DNA from: Mugil cephalus
Lineage: Eukaryota; Chordata; Actinopteri; Mugiliformes; Mugilidae
Assembly (NCBI RefSeq): GCF_022458985.1
Contig: NC_061789.1
Span: forward strand, 20,068,357-20,132,356
Length of the DNA: 64,000 nucleotides
Direction: 5' to 3'
How positions within the stretch are numbered: position 1 is the first letter of the stretch; each line of letters begins with the position of its first letter. Both the position numbers and the translations under genes were made by a program. Below, piece by piece: positions 44,201 to 59,810 of the stretch. The notes beneath the pieces were generated by a model that ran no database searches, had not been told where the DNA came from, and saw nothing but the letters and a program-made list of their open reading frames with translations.

Positions 44201-47200
44201 AATTGAATTTCATGTGACTGATCAATGATCACGTGGATTAATGGACACGGCAATAAAAATAATCAAATTTAGGAACCGTTACACTGAACCGAATCTCATA
44301 TCTGTGGTTTGTATCAGAACAGGAGAAGAAAGCGTCCTTTAAACTTTTTTCACCTTGGGTTCATATCCACAGCCTGGAAGACATCACAATCTATTGAGTT
44401 CAGCTTAATAAATTGGCAGGAGCACTGAGGTATCTGTGAGGTGGACTGTCCACCTCTCTGTGCTGGTGGTGATAAAGTGATGAAATCCTAAATGATTTGA
44501 CCCGGCTGCTGGCCCTTTGCTATGATTTACACCGCACAGTCTGGAAGTGAGCTCACGGTATCAGTGCAAAATCTGCACAGTGAGCACAGCAGGACGCTCC
44601 CTGGCCGTTATAAATTCCACCTTAAAACAGCTTCCCATTGATCTTACGTGCGTGCCACACTCTTATTTAAATCAACTGGATTCCCGACAGCCATTAATAA
44701 CAGCAGGAACACTTGAGGACAGATCTAAAGGGGGGGTTACTTTTACTGGCGACTATAAAAGATCACAAATCAAAGAGAGTCGATACAAGATTATAGCGAT
44801 TACTGTATGAGCAGTGAGCCCCACACCCAGACAGAGGAAGATCTGCTACGATTTATATCTGCATATCACTGGACTTACCACATTAACATCCAAATCAATA
44901 AAACACTGAACTAGCTATCATTTTGTTGATTAAAAATTACTTATACAATTATCAAAAGAGTAAGTCAGCTACTGGAGTTATTTCAGTTTCACAGTGAACA
45001 GCGGTTGGTTTGAGTAAATGCCAGTAAATAGAAGTATATACATTGAATAAAATAGTCTGAAAACTGTTATGTAAATGTAAAATATGATCATTGATGATCA
45101 TTCTAATTAGTAAGCCTCTATTTAATTCCGGTTGGTAGGAAAATTATTTGGAAACTTCACTGATTTACAGACACTGATCCCCCTGTTCACCACGGGAAGT
45201 CACTTTCAAGAAGGTGTCAATTCAATTGAAGAGAAGAGTCTGAGAGGAAAAAACAGAAAAGAGCATGCTGGGTAATGGGGTCAGAGTTGCTGATTACATG
45301 CATCAGCAGTGATTTGCATAAAGTGGAAACACTACATGACCGCAAAGATGAGTGACACCATGATAAGTTTTGGTAATTTGGTAATTTGGTAATAATTTGG
45401 TAAGCTGTTTGATGCTAAGGTTAGCTAGCAGACTAAGCATTTGTTTGCTATGTAGCTATCCAGTCAGCTAGAAACTGCTAATTGCTTTTTATCTAGCAAA
45501 TGATAAGGTATTTGGGCTCTGAATACCATGTCACCCCGATTGCTATGACTATACAAAGCTCACTTTTCCATATTTGATGCAAAGCAATATTTACATTGTA
45601 CTACAGCATCACAAGATGGTGGTGCTAATGGCTGTGAATGTATAACTGTCTACATTCTTGCCTTGTTAGTATAGAGTATATCATCACACTATTATCAGCT
45701 CATGTGATTTTTTTTTTAATTTTATTTTTTTTATTGAGAATTGAGTTTTATCGAACTGATCACGAGTGCAAGCCTGGAGTGTAGTGTATCCTGACTCACT
45801 CTTGTGTTTTGAGGGCGTTGGGGGTCCTGATCGCCCTCCCAGCCAGTTAAATGTACTTCAGAGCTGCTTTTACCAACACACACACTCTCCCATTCTACCC
45901 AAAAACGCGGTGCATCCAGCCACCCGCCTACTCTTCCTTTTTACTTCTCCTACAGGCATATTGAACCAGCATAAAAATATACTGAAACGACTTCCTGTGA
46001 TATCCGTGATAAACTCTACTACTGACGGGGCAAATATGCTACTTTAAACCGTTTTTAACTAAAAGTTGTCATCAAGTGCAGACTTCCCCAATAATATAGG
46101 TCAGCCTGAGCCTGAGATGTGAGACCCAGGGCAAAGTACATCATTCTCACTACAACTTCAAGGATATTTTTAACTTTTCACCTGACTTATCTGGACTATG
46201 GTATCTTCATGGTAAAAGAACAATGTTTGAAGAAACCTAAGTGGAAAAAATAAACTCGAAACTATAAAACTAAGGACATGTTCCCGTTACTAGAAATGAT
46301 GCTACTGGCTGCTGGATGAGATATTCAGCATCACGCGTTCACTGTAAACATGCACAGTAGTGCTCAGGAACACTACCAACAGTGTATCAGGTTATACCTA
46401 CACAGCATCCAGAGCCAAGCCACTGCATCTGATAGGGCTATACATCACTCTACCTTATGACAGTTTATTGCTGTTACTGTGGATGGCGTCAGAGCTGGAT
46501 GATGTAGCTCTCCAGCTGTTTAAAGGCATAAAAAATGACATTATTGAAAGAAAAGCAGAGAAGCATCGTCTCTGTTGCAGCACCGATGAGAGTTTAGAAG
46601 AGCTGTAAATGTTCAGCAGCCTGTCAGAGCATCAATCCATCCATCCAGCCTCAGTATTAGAGCCATAATCATATTCTCTAAGAGGGGGAGTGAGAGATAC
46701 TTTTACAGTTCGCTACATTTACAGTGATCATGACTCACGCTGTGTTCATATGTCAGTCTTTCTTTGCAGTGCAAACAGGATGTTTTGTGTTCCATCTCTG
46801 GCTAATAACACATGGGGCGATAAGTCATCATCATTCGGAAAACGCTCAGTTTCACGGCGAAATCACAGTTGGGCGAAGAGTTGAATTGCAACCATGCGAT
46901 CGGTGGTTTTATACAAGATTTTTTAAAGATCAATAATGAGCCTTGTCCTTTTATGGGCTCAGATGTAGAGGAAGCAAACAAAGCCATTAATCACAACAAG
47001 TGAGGAGAATTTCAGGGCCTGGGACAAACACAGACACTGGATCTAATTCCTTAGAATTAGACAATGTGTTCAACTCATTATACAATCTTTTAATTGAATA
47101 AAAAATGACAAAGCTAAGCACAGCTGCAGATGCTGGTATCTGACATTACAAGCAATATTTAATTTCTTTGTTTTTAGTCTTACAAAGCTGTAAGATAGTT

Positions 47201-49108
47201 TACTAAAATAAATGTTTCAAGTGTAAATGAGAGAAGTGTTCTACAAGAAATGTCTTTAGAAACAGAATTATAATTAGCATAATGTGATCTTTGAAACAAT
47301 TTTCATTATTTCATTATGCCTTTCCAAAATTATGTAATGGGGGCCATTCCAGTCATTTATTAAAATTGCTGCCTACCAAAAATAACATATCTAATTTGAA
47401 CAACTTTTAATTGTTTTGTTGCCTTGACTTGCTTTTAGAACCTGGGAGAAAAGTGAGATTAAACTGTGTATATGGCTTCAGCTTTTCAACAATGATGAAA
47501 ACAAAGCTTTTCTTTGTTCATAAGAGGTCCCTGTCCAAGTTCATTCTTACACCTTGAGCTCACAAGAACTTTTTTCCTTGTGTCTCTATGCTTCCTGATA
47601 TTGCTTTCCATCCAACATGTGATATTAATCCTAACACCATGGCTCTCCTCGCTTTTTCACAATGCCTTCATCTCCTTTTCTGTTTTTTTTTTTTTTTTTT
47701 TTTCTCTCTTCTCAAAAGCGTCTGTTAAAAAATCACTCCTACCACCACTGGGAGTGTGTATGCTTGTGTGTGTGTGTGAGAGAGAAGCCTTTCCTCAGGC
47801 AAACAAAGTACTTGTCGTTTTGAATGGAGTGAGAACTGGCAGATGGGGAACATACTCCCTTTTTTAACACAAGCTTAAGGTCTAGTTGTGGAAATTTTCA
47901 GCCCACTTTTGTGCACTTAAACCTTATGAGTCGTTTCCTGCCATTCCACCACTTATTTTTAGCATTTGAAGCCACTGCCAAGTGACTTGTCCTCTCCTCT
48001 CCTGTTCTGTCGTCAGTGAAACTGCCAGCATTGTACAGCCAAACCTTAAATTGAATAAATTCAGAATAGCAAACAAATATGCAATAAACCATTGCTTTCT
48101 GGCCTATTTAGTGAGACCCCCACAGCTCTGTGAGGCGAGCATATGCATAGGCGACATCAGTACTCATTATGTTCTTGATTTGTTCATTTCACTTGATTTT
48201 AAACGGTGTTCTGCAGTGTTTAACTACACAGTAGAATATAGAACAACAGTGTTTCCATACAGCCCACTTAGCTATTTGAACTGCTCTATTCTGTGCTAAA
48301 CATTTTTATACCTGCGTTCTAGCTTAGACATGCTCGTTTTCTGAGGACAGTCCCCATTCTGAATGACCTGTCCCCCAGCTAAAGCCGTCCCCGACAATGT
48401 CTCTGACTGTAGCATTTTATGAATGAGACAAAAAATAAATAAATAAAGAAAATGTTGTACGCAGAGAGCAACAATTATTACAGTAGTCGGGTAGGAAGCA
48501 AAAGTGAGCATGCTATCACGGTAGTTGGTCGTGCTGCCATTGACATTACAGACATAGCATTTTAAATATGCTTAAATATGACAAATTGTATTAAAGCATA
48601 ATTGTCCTTCTTTTTTTGTCTTCGAGCTGTAAATATCCCTGGATTTCATTTCAGAAATCTGGTCACCCTATTCTAGCTAGCTATTTTATCCACTTTTTCA
48701 GTTTCTTTAAGATAGTTATTTTAAATAAGTTTGCTACTTTTGTCAACATTTATCAGTTTGGTTTAGGCAATTTTTAGTGCACTTTTTAACTATTCTCTAT
48801 CTATTTTAGCCACTTATGTACGTGTTCAAGTTAAGTTCTACTAGTTGTATGCTTGAGTATTGTCAACACACACCCATTTTTTTTATCTATGTTTGTTATC
48901 CCATAATCTTAGCTAGCTATTTAAAATTTTTATGCTAACCATTTTGACTCTATTTTTTGGTTAGTTACTTAACTATTTATCCAGTTTTGGACATATTTAA
49001 ACAACTTATAATTTCTTTCGCTTGCTAGCTAGCTGTTATAAAGATTGTAAAGTACCTTCTATGTTCTTAGCTTGATGTTGTACAGTTACGCGACACCTAC
49101 AACATTCT

Positions 49109-49219
49109 CATCTCATCTTCAGAACATACAAACTCCACCCAGAAAGGCCCGAGCTGAACTTGAACACGGACCTCCTCACTGGGAGGCATCAGTGCTAACC
49201 ACGAGCTGCTGTGCCGCCG
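49109..49219 (+). mobile_element. Short retro-inserted repeat tail with 13-bp target duplication
   Basis: The insert is flanked by identical copies of cctacaacattct at 49096-49108 and 49220-49232. It carries agaacatacaaactccaccc, agaaaggcccgagctgaact and agtgctaacca, the 3' end of the fish repeat whose upstream part is seen at 7585-7832. Target-site duplication and 5' truncation indicate target-primed reverse transcription. It has no coding capacity. Confidence 0.7.
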
Positions 49220-51929
49220 CCTACAACATTCTTGACTTGCTAAATCATCCTTTTAATCCACAGACATTAGAATTAATAGCAAGTGGCAGCTCCATCAAAT
49301 AATTAATTAATTAATTGTTTTTTGCCGTACACTACTTTGATTGTTTTATTCTTTTTTTAAAATAATGCCCCATGATGGACCATCCAAGTTTTTATTTGTC
49401 CTATATTTCTGGTACTAGCTTTACCATTTTTTCATACTGGATAACAAGCTTGCCTTCTCAAAAGCAGAGTCAGGTAGAGTTAGAAGTGACAGCTAACTCA
49501 GTATACAGGATGTATCACTCTTTATAGAAAAGTTCAGGTCATTTATCTTCACGCGTATCTCCTGCTTCAGTGTTGTACCCATGGTTGGAAATCATTTCAA
49601 AATAGCTTGTGACATCATGCAAACATTTGGGTTGACAAATGATGTAGATTCAAACAAAGCGCCTCATATTTCCCTGTCAAAAAATGATTTAAACTGAGGT
49701 TTCACTCAATTTTAAATAATTCCGTCAGCATCCTTTTGTTCCTGAAAACTGCAAACCTCAGCAACAGCAGAGCAGATGAGCAGATGAGGTTATTGAGGAA
49801 TGATAACGAAGACTTTGCTGAGATACAGATGAAAGGAGAGGCACCAAGACCAAACACAGTGAAGCAACCTCCAGTAAATGTGAGGTAAATGTGAGTAGTG
49901 ATGAATATGACGGCATACGGGTAGCAGTGGGTGGAGGGAGGGGGGTGGGGTGGGTTGACTAATGCTGGTTTACTGTATATACGTAGTCTCATGCCCACAT
50001 TACAAATCTTAAGCCGTCTTGGGTACTATCGGATGTTCCTCAAGTGGAAACATTACTCAGTTTACAAATTCACGTGATTCCTATGACTTTGGACAGGTTG
50101 ATCAATATTTGTGATTATAAACCTCTTTCTCTCTCTGAGCCAAGGAGTCTGATGTCATCAAAGCTAGAGCTGCTTCATCCGCAGCAAAAGGCAGGCTGAC
50201 TTTGTGAACTCTTTTAAAGGATATTTGAGCTTTTCCTCCAAAGTCAAGCCCCATTTTAAAAGCAGAGATAACAGTTAGGAATCAGAAAATGCGTGCTTAC
50301 ACCGTCAAAGTCACCTTTCCCATCTCTGCCAATTACAATAAGTTCCCTGAGGTGCAATACGGTAGCTCAGCCCGACATCACACATCAGCAGGAGAGACAA
50401 ATTCCTGCGCTGCGAGACAGCTGCTTTAGGCCCAGGGTTACAAATTGAATTGTCTGAGGTACTATAATATATCTCAGCTCTAAAATGCAGTGTTTTTCAC
50501 TTTCATTTTATGAAGTCACACATCTTGCTTTAAAATTTATCAAATGCTGTGCCGTGAAAGTGCCTTGGAAAAACAAAAATGAAAAGTGACTTCTGGGTCC
50601 CCATCTAGCGCTGTGCTTGAGAGATTTCAGTTTTATGGGTCTTCATAGTCTCTAAATGACCTGAAATGTCTTTCATCCGCGTTGTACTGAGAACATATCG
50701 TCCATACTAGGACCAATCTGTTTCATCTCATCATGCATGAGCTGCAGGGTCGCCCAAGTTCAAGCAGCAGGTGTGCCTGCCTACTCTGTGGCATTGAAAT
50801 CATCAGCATGTCCTCGTTCATAATTTGCAACTTTGGTGCTTTGCGGTGACACCACAACACACAAAGCCAGATTGTTCTGAACAATCTGGACTACTTTTGT
50901 TTTGGGAGTGGGTGTATGAAGCAGATGAAAGTAGCTCTAAAAATACCTGGCTTTGTTAATTAATTGATTGTGGAACTGTGTTTATCTTTTCCCAGTGCTA
51001 TGACCGTGGCAGAGCCACCTCTTACTTTAACTTGCTTTAGCTTGAAAGCGGCCAGAGGTCAGTCAAGGAATGGTCGTCATGGTTCTATACGGGACTCAAG
51101 AATATATTATAACCTGTAGTGGGAGTTAACACAATACATCTGTGCTTGACTTAACTTTGAGAATAGGAACAACAACCAAAGGCATAAAAAAAAAAAAGTT
51201 ATCATGGACTACATCCAACCAGAAATGTGTGCTTTTTATTTGGGTATGTGTCTCTATGTCAACTTTGCAAACTGTGAGCTTCTTAGTTTGTGTACAATGT
51301 GCAGAGCTGAATGGAGACTGAATGAAAACAGACTATTAAAACTAAATTTGATTTCTAAAACACAACTATCAGACATTCCCCTCATCTTAATCAGACATTT
51401 ATACAAGGCCACATTTTTGATATCGAATAACCAAATTTAGTTTATTTTAATATTTGTGTGCATGTGAACTACTGAAAGGGTTGCAGTGTCTAATTTATTT
51501 ATTTATTTGTTTTTTAAATGTACATGTAGCTCATACAAAAATATCTGGTCCCTGAACTGTTAGTGTAAATGCTCAACATACTGTATTTATTGAGCATAAT
51601 GACATTTTAAAACTTGGCAACCAGACTGGCCTACACAAAAGGTAATTCTCATTAAGTAAACTTTCCCAGTGTCAGTGCTCACCCTTTAATGTGCCCCTTA
51701 CATGTCAGTCCTTAGCTCTGTTGCTTTGGTTTCAAGTCTCTATCCTCTAATAGTTGGAGCATGTGTGTGCATGCTTGCGGTCCCAACATCCCCAAATTGT
51801 TAACATCTTCAGAAAGCACTCTTAATACCTTTCTGTATCTCTCTAACGGACCCCCAGCCCAACAACAGCCTCCGCCTTTGGACCGCCCAAGGCAGAATGA
51901 TTAATTTGTGGCTATTGATTTCTCTTCCT

Positions 51930-52350
51930 GAGCTGAAAGTATGTGAGGGAGAGAGAGAACGAGAGGGAGGGAGAGATAGTGTGAGAGGGGGTCAGAGAAG
52001 CAAAGGGTGAGACTTGGAGAGAGGTGTGTGGAGGGGGGGGGGGACACACATCCAGTATTCAGTGTAGTGCTTCTCTGCAGTTCTTTTTTTTTCTAATCTT
52101 TAATGTAGGAAAAAAAAAAAGCCAACGGTTGCAGTCTGGATGCGTCAAACAAACCACCTCCCCTTTCTCTCTCCCGTGCTCTCTCTCTCTTCCTCTCTCA
52201 CTCGGTGGCAATTGGCAATTCACTGAGTGTCCACATGTCATCTCTTGCCCTGCTGCAGCGGCGAGCAGCGCGGCATGATGGGAGGAGGAAGGGAGGAAAA
52301 GGGGGGGGGGGGAGTTAAGGGAAGGCAGCAAGCGAGGGCAGCCAAGATGG
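51930..52350. repeat. Purine/pyrimidine-biased tract with G-runs
   Basis: The plus strand is dominated by GAGA and GGGAGG stretches (51945-52045), includes runs of ten or more G at 52033-52042 and near 52300, and has an opposite CT-rich block at 52155-52205. Such tracts can form triplex or G-quadruplex structures. No gene is evident, although the GCGGCGAGCAGCGCGGC piece at 52256-52273 is CpG-rich. Confidence 0.6.
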
Positions 52351-53198
52351 CTAGATGGATGAGGGCATGCATTCATCTTTTCCCCTGTTTCATTACATCT
52401 ATGTAAATGCTGCTGGGTATGTGTGTTTGCTCACAACCCACTCCCATCCCCCTCCCCTCACAGTCTACCATAAGACAAACATCGTCTCGCACACCGTTTT
52501 CGCCGCCGTCAATTCTTCACTGCCTCTTTAGATTCCTGCCTACTTCCCCGTCCGTGTCTTTCTCTCCGGTTAAATCCCATGCAGTCGCCGAGAAAATTTA
52601 ACATTGCGGCCTCCGTAAAGGAATGGAAGGGGGTCGGGTTAGAGAAGATGACAGGCTGTCTGATCGTCACTTAATTCTGTTGGGTAATCATTTTAATTAA
52701 GCCTCTATGTGGTTAGCGTTTGCACTGATGAGCCAGTCTCTCTGCATACTACAAGCACACTTCTGACAGATGACGTTCGGAGAGGAGCGTGACCTACATT
52801 TGCTGTTTGAGAATCGCACGCGCAGCATGTCCGACTCCATACAGTTAATGGGGGAAATATGTACAACAACAATTTGCAAATATTCTTTTTTTTTTCAAGT
52901 GACCTTTCAAGGGCATATGTTCTGGAGTGGTGACAAGTGAATTAAAGCAATCTGTAGTTAAAGTGTGTAAACAAAATGGTACTACTCTTTGTAGTTTCTT
53001 ATAAATCATTGCTACCGTATACATTATTGCCCACTATCGAAGCACAAAATGATGACAAATAATAGCTAAACTGTCCACCATTCACACTGGAATCTCTAAT
53101 GAAAAGACACAGTTCTGATGAACGCTGGAAAGGCCACGAAACGATTGACAGTACAACTCTGCTAATGCCCCATGTTGTAAAGCAAACAAGACAATGGC

Positions 53199-53400
53199 CG
53201 ATCAGACATAACATTATGACCACCTTCCTAACATTGTGTAGGTCTCCCTTGTGTCTCCAAAACAGTTGTGACTCATCAGAGAATGGACATGGGCCTTGTG
53301 AGGGTGTCCTGTGGTGTCTGGCGTCTCGTGTCATTAGATTGTCACAAGATGGTCTATGTTACTCCCCTCTCCTGTCAGTGGTTTTAATGTTGTGCCCTGA
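53199..53400. mobile_element. MITE-like copy of a fish DNA transposon
   Basis: The ends form an imperfect inverted repeat: atcagacataacattatgac on the left, and on the right the reverse complement reads tcagggcacaacattaaaac. The interior (cctaacattgtgtaggtctc, then gtgtcctgtggtgtctggcg) is a shortened form of a fish DNA transposon also represented at 25074-25190. No open reading frame is left, so it could move only with a transposase supplied elsewhere. Confidence 0.6.
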
Positions 53401-53559
53401 AGTGTAACTCATATCATCATAGCCATGCATTTGGTTTAGGTGAGCCTCCTACCTACTCGAGTTCTCTCAGTCAGGCACAATATTTTATTTGCATGTAAGT
53501 GACAAATTTCCATTTGATGTGTAGCCTTAATTCTTTTTAACGGTTCATTTTCTTTTGGT

Positions 53560-53690
53560 CCATATCCCAAAGTGTCCTTGAGGAAGAACCCTAAGTTGCC
53601 CCCAACATATGACACAAGTCTGTGAATGTGTGTGTGCTGGTGTGAACAAGTGTGTAAATATGACATTGTGATTTTAGTATATTAGAAAAG
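53560..53690. repeat. Decayed teleost repeat, related to 1765-1945
   Basis: The order 'aaagtgtccttgaggaagaa', 'aagttgccccc', 'gtctgtgaatgtgtgtg' and 'attagaaaagcac' parallels the repeat at 1765-1945 but is more diverged. Confidence 0.5.
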
Positions 53691-56600
53691 CACAATATAA
53701 ACACAAGCGATTTACCAGCACCAGAACCATGAAGTCCATGTTTGAGACATCCTGAACACAGGTCTAATCATGCAGGTAAAACACCTGTATGGCTGCACCG
53801 CTAACAAATCACATCTCTGCTTCAAGCACAACGTGTGCCAGAGAGTGTTTTCACTTTTAGTTTGCAGGAGAGAGTCAGATCAGAAGGTCAAGCTCAGCTA
53901 AGTTTATCTTTGAAAAAAAAAAATCTTGAGAAAGATTGAGAATGCAACAAAATCTACTAACCAGAAAGAACAGCACTCACTACTCAATTCCTTAGATGCC
54001 ATTTATTTAACTCTAAAACGTTTTATTCAAGGATTAAAAAGACTTTGCAAGTTTGCAAAGGATGTTAATGTTAACAAGTGTTCATAGCCTAAAATTAGCA
54101 TTGATCTTAAAAGATTTGGAACGATACCAAAGTTCAAAGGCTCCAATCCTGTTCTAAGCTCATCATTTATTTTCACAACTTGCTCATGCAGTTGTCGTAA
54201 AGACCGGCACAGCGTGGGCTCTCTGTGGTGATATGACGTCATGACACACACACAAATACACGGAAATTAAAGGGGGGAAAAACAGACATTCATGATATCT
54301 GCCCAACATCTGCAGTCGTTTCTAAGGGAAAGCCTGTCTTTGTATGTGCAAGTGTGACTTTTCCTCACCCTGAGCTGCCTGCTTGCATGCTGCTATGATC
54401 ATGAGAGGCTCCCTGTCCTGGAAAGCGATCTGAGAGAGCAAAGGGAAGCCACGCTGCTCGTCATTAAAAATTCATCCCGTTCCTTACTGCTCTCAGACAT
54501 ACAGAGACATGAAGGTGAGCGCTCACATGCATGCACACACACAAGCACACACACGCATGGGGCAGAAGAGAGGGGGAGGGAAGAAGAGGCACGCTCGACT
54601 GGAAATTACATCATCCTCCTCAGTGGACTTAGCAACACCTTATCCTCGCCCACATCAGGATGTAGCGACGATAACGGCGCTGACTTTATTTTGACAAATT
54701 CCCTGATTCGCTCTGATCTGCAGATTAGCATGGCATTGTCTTTTCTTTTTTTCCTTTTTTTTCTTTTTTATCCGAGCAAAAATCAGCAGCGTCGTCAGCA
54801 CTTTGGTAGAGGCTTTGAGGCACAGTATGTACCGCAACAGAAATGAATAATCGAGTGTCAACCTTTCCAAGACACCAGGTTTACATCATTTCCTGTAGGA
54901 AGCCTATTAAATCATCCTTCACGTTAAGAACCCCAGTCACTCCATCAAGCTGCTCTGGCTAGACACGTGAGTGATAGAACAAACAGCGCCTAAATCAATT
55001 AAGAGTCGGGTCACATTCAGAATCTCCCCAAAACACACCAGAACTAACTATCAGGCTCTTAAATCAACCTCTCACTGCTAACGTAGCAACCTTTAGTCTC
55101 CTTTGTGTCCTTGTGATTCTGACTGAAGTGGTTTTCAGTGGTCTCGTTTGACAGATACAGTCTCATTACAACTGTTTGTTTTCCCAACAGCACCATTTGC
55201 TGTGACAGTGGGGTCTGCCAGCCCTGTCGACTGCAGTAAATACTCACTCTGGAGTGCGGTAAACACGGCCATCTGAGCAGCGTCTCACTGACAGGCAGCT
55301 CTGACGTCCTCAGAGGCAGAAAGGCCAGTTCGGTGCCTCGGGGGGCCTCTCTTCGACATGTCTTCCAGAAACACATCAAACGCCAACCGTGACTCATTCC
55401 TTACATTTGTGCAGCGCAAAAAAAAATGTGAAAACTTGATTGAAAAAAAAAGGATATGCCTGGTATTTTTATCCTGTATATTAAACACATACTTAGCAAG
55501 CGGAGCATAACATGTTATTGTCCCTCTCCTTCAGTCGCCTAAACCGTTCAAAAAATCAATCCCATTAGCTGAGCTATCTGTCAACACTGTCTGGTTCTTT
55601 GCGTTGTTAGACAATAAACTAATCAATCAGACTGGATGCCAAATTCCAAAGACATCTGATATCTGAACACACCACAAACTCCTGCTTGTGCACTTCAAAC
55701 ACGGACACACCTGCAGCATCCTGGGCCATCTGGACCGGATCACCTCTGTCCTCTCAGACCGGCTGTGGAACATCACTGTAGAAGTGCACCCTTTCACTTC
55801 ACTTCCCGTCCTACTTGCCCTCAATCCTCCATCTGTCAGACTCTGCCCTTCTGCCGCTACCTCCAGCCGTCCTCCTCTGCCCTCCACCCGACCTGGGAAC
55901 CTCCGGTTCCCTCCCCACACCTCAATCCTGGCCTGCAACGACGTGCCTTTTTTGGCTCACATCATGGTGGCAGCAGCTCTCCCACTGGGTGCTAAGAGGC
56001 CTTTGCAGAGGTGGTAACATCTCTGTCACCTCTCTCGAGCTCTGTTTTTTTTTTTTTTTAGTTTTAAACCCCCCAACAGAATGTTCTTAGCAGTTATATG
56101 TTTAAGCTTTGACTAGGGAGTATAGGGAGCAGTGTACGGATTATTGTTTGAAATAATTAATCATTCAAACAGTTGTTTGGGGGAATAACAACATTCTATC
56201 ACGTATACATTTTTTCTGGTCGAAAATGTTCAGTTTAATATCTCAGAAGACAGACACAAAAGAAGAAATTATTTATATATATTTTTTTTATCACTTTGGC
56301 AAAAAGTACAAATGTCCAGTAGTGAGTGTAGTTGCAGTCTTAGTTTTACGAGATTTGGGTGAATTGACACTTATATATATGATATAAGATTTCACAGAGA
56401 ATAAATCGGGGTTAAAGAGGTATGTGGTAAAACCACGGTGATTACTAGTATTATATTTATTACATTAGTATCAATACCTGCAGGCATTCATACACCAAAC
56501 ACACGCAAACTCTGCCTCATACCTTCACGCAGGTCTGAGATGATGCAGTGTGTTTGGGCAGCGTTCTGACACAAAGCAAATACACTGTAATAGATTGCAA

Positions 56601-58407
56601 ATGAACTGCACCACGGACACCACCAATTAATCAAAAGGCAGATTGCCGTGGTTTCTCTGTGCTGTTGCAGAAAAAGGGAAAGAAAAAAAGTGAATCACAC
56701 CTCCTTAAAATGAATGGATTGTATCTGAGGTTAATTATCATTTACTAGAGGGTCTCTCTGGGATGTTTCCACAGCTTAAGGATACAGCCGGCGAGGTGGA
56801 ACGGAAAGGAGCTCTGCCGCGATGGAGTCAGAGATTGGCCTGCTGGTAATTACACTTTTGTTGTAAGAGGATCAATTCTATGTAATCAGAGCACAATCTC
56901 ACTGGAAATCGAGTGGCTATTCAAGCCACTTTAACATTGAAACTTTACATTTTCGAGGGGGTAGCATGTGTTTGCTAAACAGAGGCTGAGAGCAAATACA
57001 AGACGATGGTTGCGGAGGCTGACTATGTCGGATATGTTCTCCAAACATCCTGGTGTTTTTGTTTGTTTGTTTGTTTGTTTGTTTTCATTTTGGTTAGAAA
57101 ATTTGCAAAAATATTGAAAACTGTTTTTCCAATTTGCCAAAAGTCTGAGGTGTCACACTACAACACACAAACACCCAAAGATATTCCATTTATGGCTCCA
57201 AAAAGCAATTAATCTTCATTGTTTTTTATTAATTAGCCAACAATTTCTAGCTCTACTCCGTACGTAGCTCTACGTTGAACAGCAATATTTTAAAATACAT
57301 GTTTCCATGTTTTGTGCGAGAGAGTAAGATTCCTGCTGATAACATCACCATAGGCTTTCCAAGAGCCTCTACTTTGAAAGTTCCTTTTTGAAAAAAACAC
57401 ACACTTCTTTTAAAGATGGTTATGGATTTACAAATTAATTTGCACAGAGCTGTTTTAAGTTACAAACCAACCTTCCTCTTAGCTTTCTATTTCAGTAGCT
57501 GGTAGTCTGACCAGGGCCAGACGTGTCCTCAAATTTATAGTCTATTAATAGACTTAACTAAGCTAAGAAACTACTGGTTGTGTTTTCATAATTACTGTGA
57601 GGACATGTGAAAACTTTCTCTCTCTAAAAAAAAAAATAAATCAATAAAAAAAAAAGCAAATGAGCATGATGTTCAGAATTTGTTTCTAATAAAACTTAAC
57701 TTTCCACCAGACATTTTGAACTTAAATGATAAATGACTGAGGAACTTCAACAGCAACAAAACCTACTAGGCATCATAACACCTATTATGAGTTTCATACA
57801 ACAGTTACAGACTTCAGGTCTTTAGGAATCTCCAGCTGCAAGGATGTTGAGGCCACTACTGCAATACGTTGTCCATATTGTCCACATTGTGCTGTACAAA
57901 TTGTCTCTGTCCTTTCATGTCACTCACAACAGCGCTTGCCCACATGCAGTTTGCAGCTTTCTATGCAGGTGTTTAATATCATATAAAACACAGAGCACAT
58001 TTCTGAGCTGCATTTAGTCCAAGTTTTGAATGAATTAATGAATGAATGAAGGCTTAAAAAAAAACAACACCAGCAAATCAAAATAGTTAAAATGACAAAA
58101 ACAATGTTAATGCAAACAATGTCCGAAAGGGAGTAGGAAGAAGCTTATATGCTTATTTAATCCTACCCCTAGTCCTTTCTCAGTAATTAACAATAATCAG
58201 TTGATTTCAATTCACAAATTACTGTGCACCAACACCTCCTGGATATACATATTTACATATGTATATATATATACAGACAAAAGAAAAGAAATGATGTGAA
58301 TAAACCAGTGAATAAATGATCTGTGAAAACAGCTTCGTCCTCCCTGTACCCCGTGCATTGACGTTGCTTGAACACCCGACCCGTTCCACAGCTTCACTCC
58401 ACATATA

Positions 58408-58610
58408 CAGTGGGGGAAATAAGTATTTGATCCCCTGCTGAATTTGTAAGTTTGCCCACTTCCATAGAAATGATCAGACTCTGGTTTTTATGGTTGTTTA
58501 TTGGTTATGGGTATAGACAGAATATCAATCGAAAATGCATAAAAAACACACAATCTAAAAGTTATAAATTGTTATGTATTTTATTAAGGGAAATAAGTAT
58601 TTGATCCCCA
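58408..58610. repeat. Left terminal inverted repeat of the Tc1 element
   Basis: This repeat is 203 bp and matches the right end except at two positions (t for c in 'tttattggtt', a for g in 'atcaatcg'). It contains outer and inner direct repeats that probably bind the transposase. Confidence 0.95.
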
Positions 58611-58715
58611 ACAATTCACTTAGAATTCAGGCTCCTACAGATTGGCTGGTGCGCATGTGGCACACAGCTGTGCTCAGTCAACTAATTACCAATACTCCTG
58701 ATCTTAACTCGTCAT

Positions 58716-59797
<1,082 letters not shown>

Positions 59798-59810
59798 CTT
59801 GTGTTGTGCT

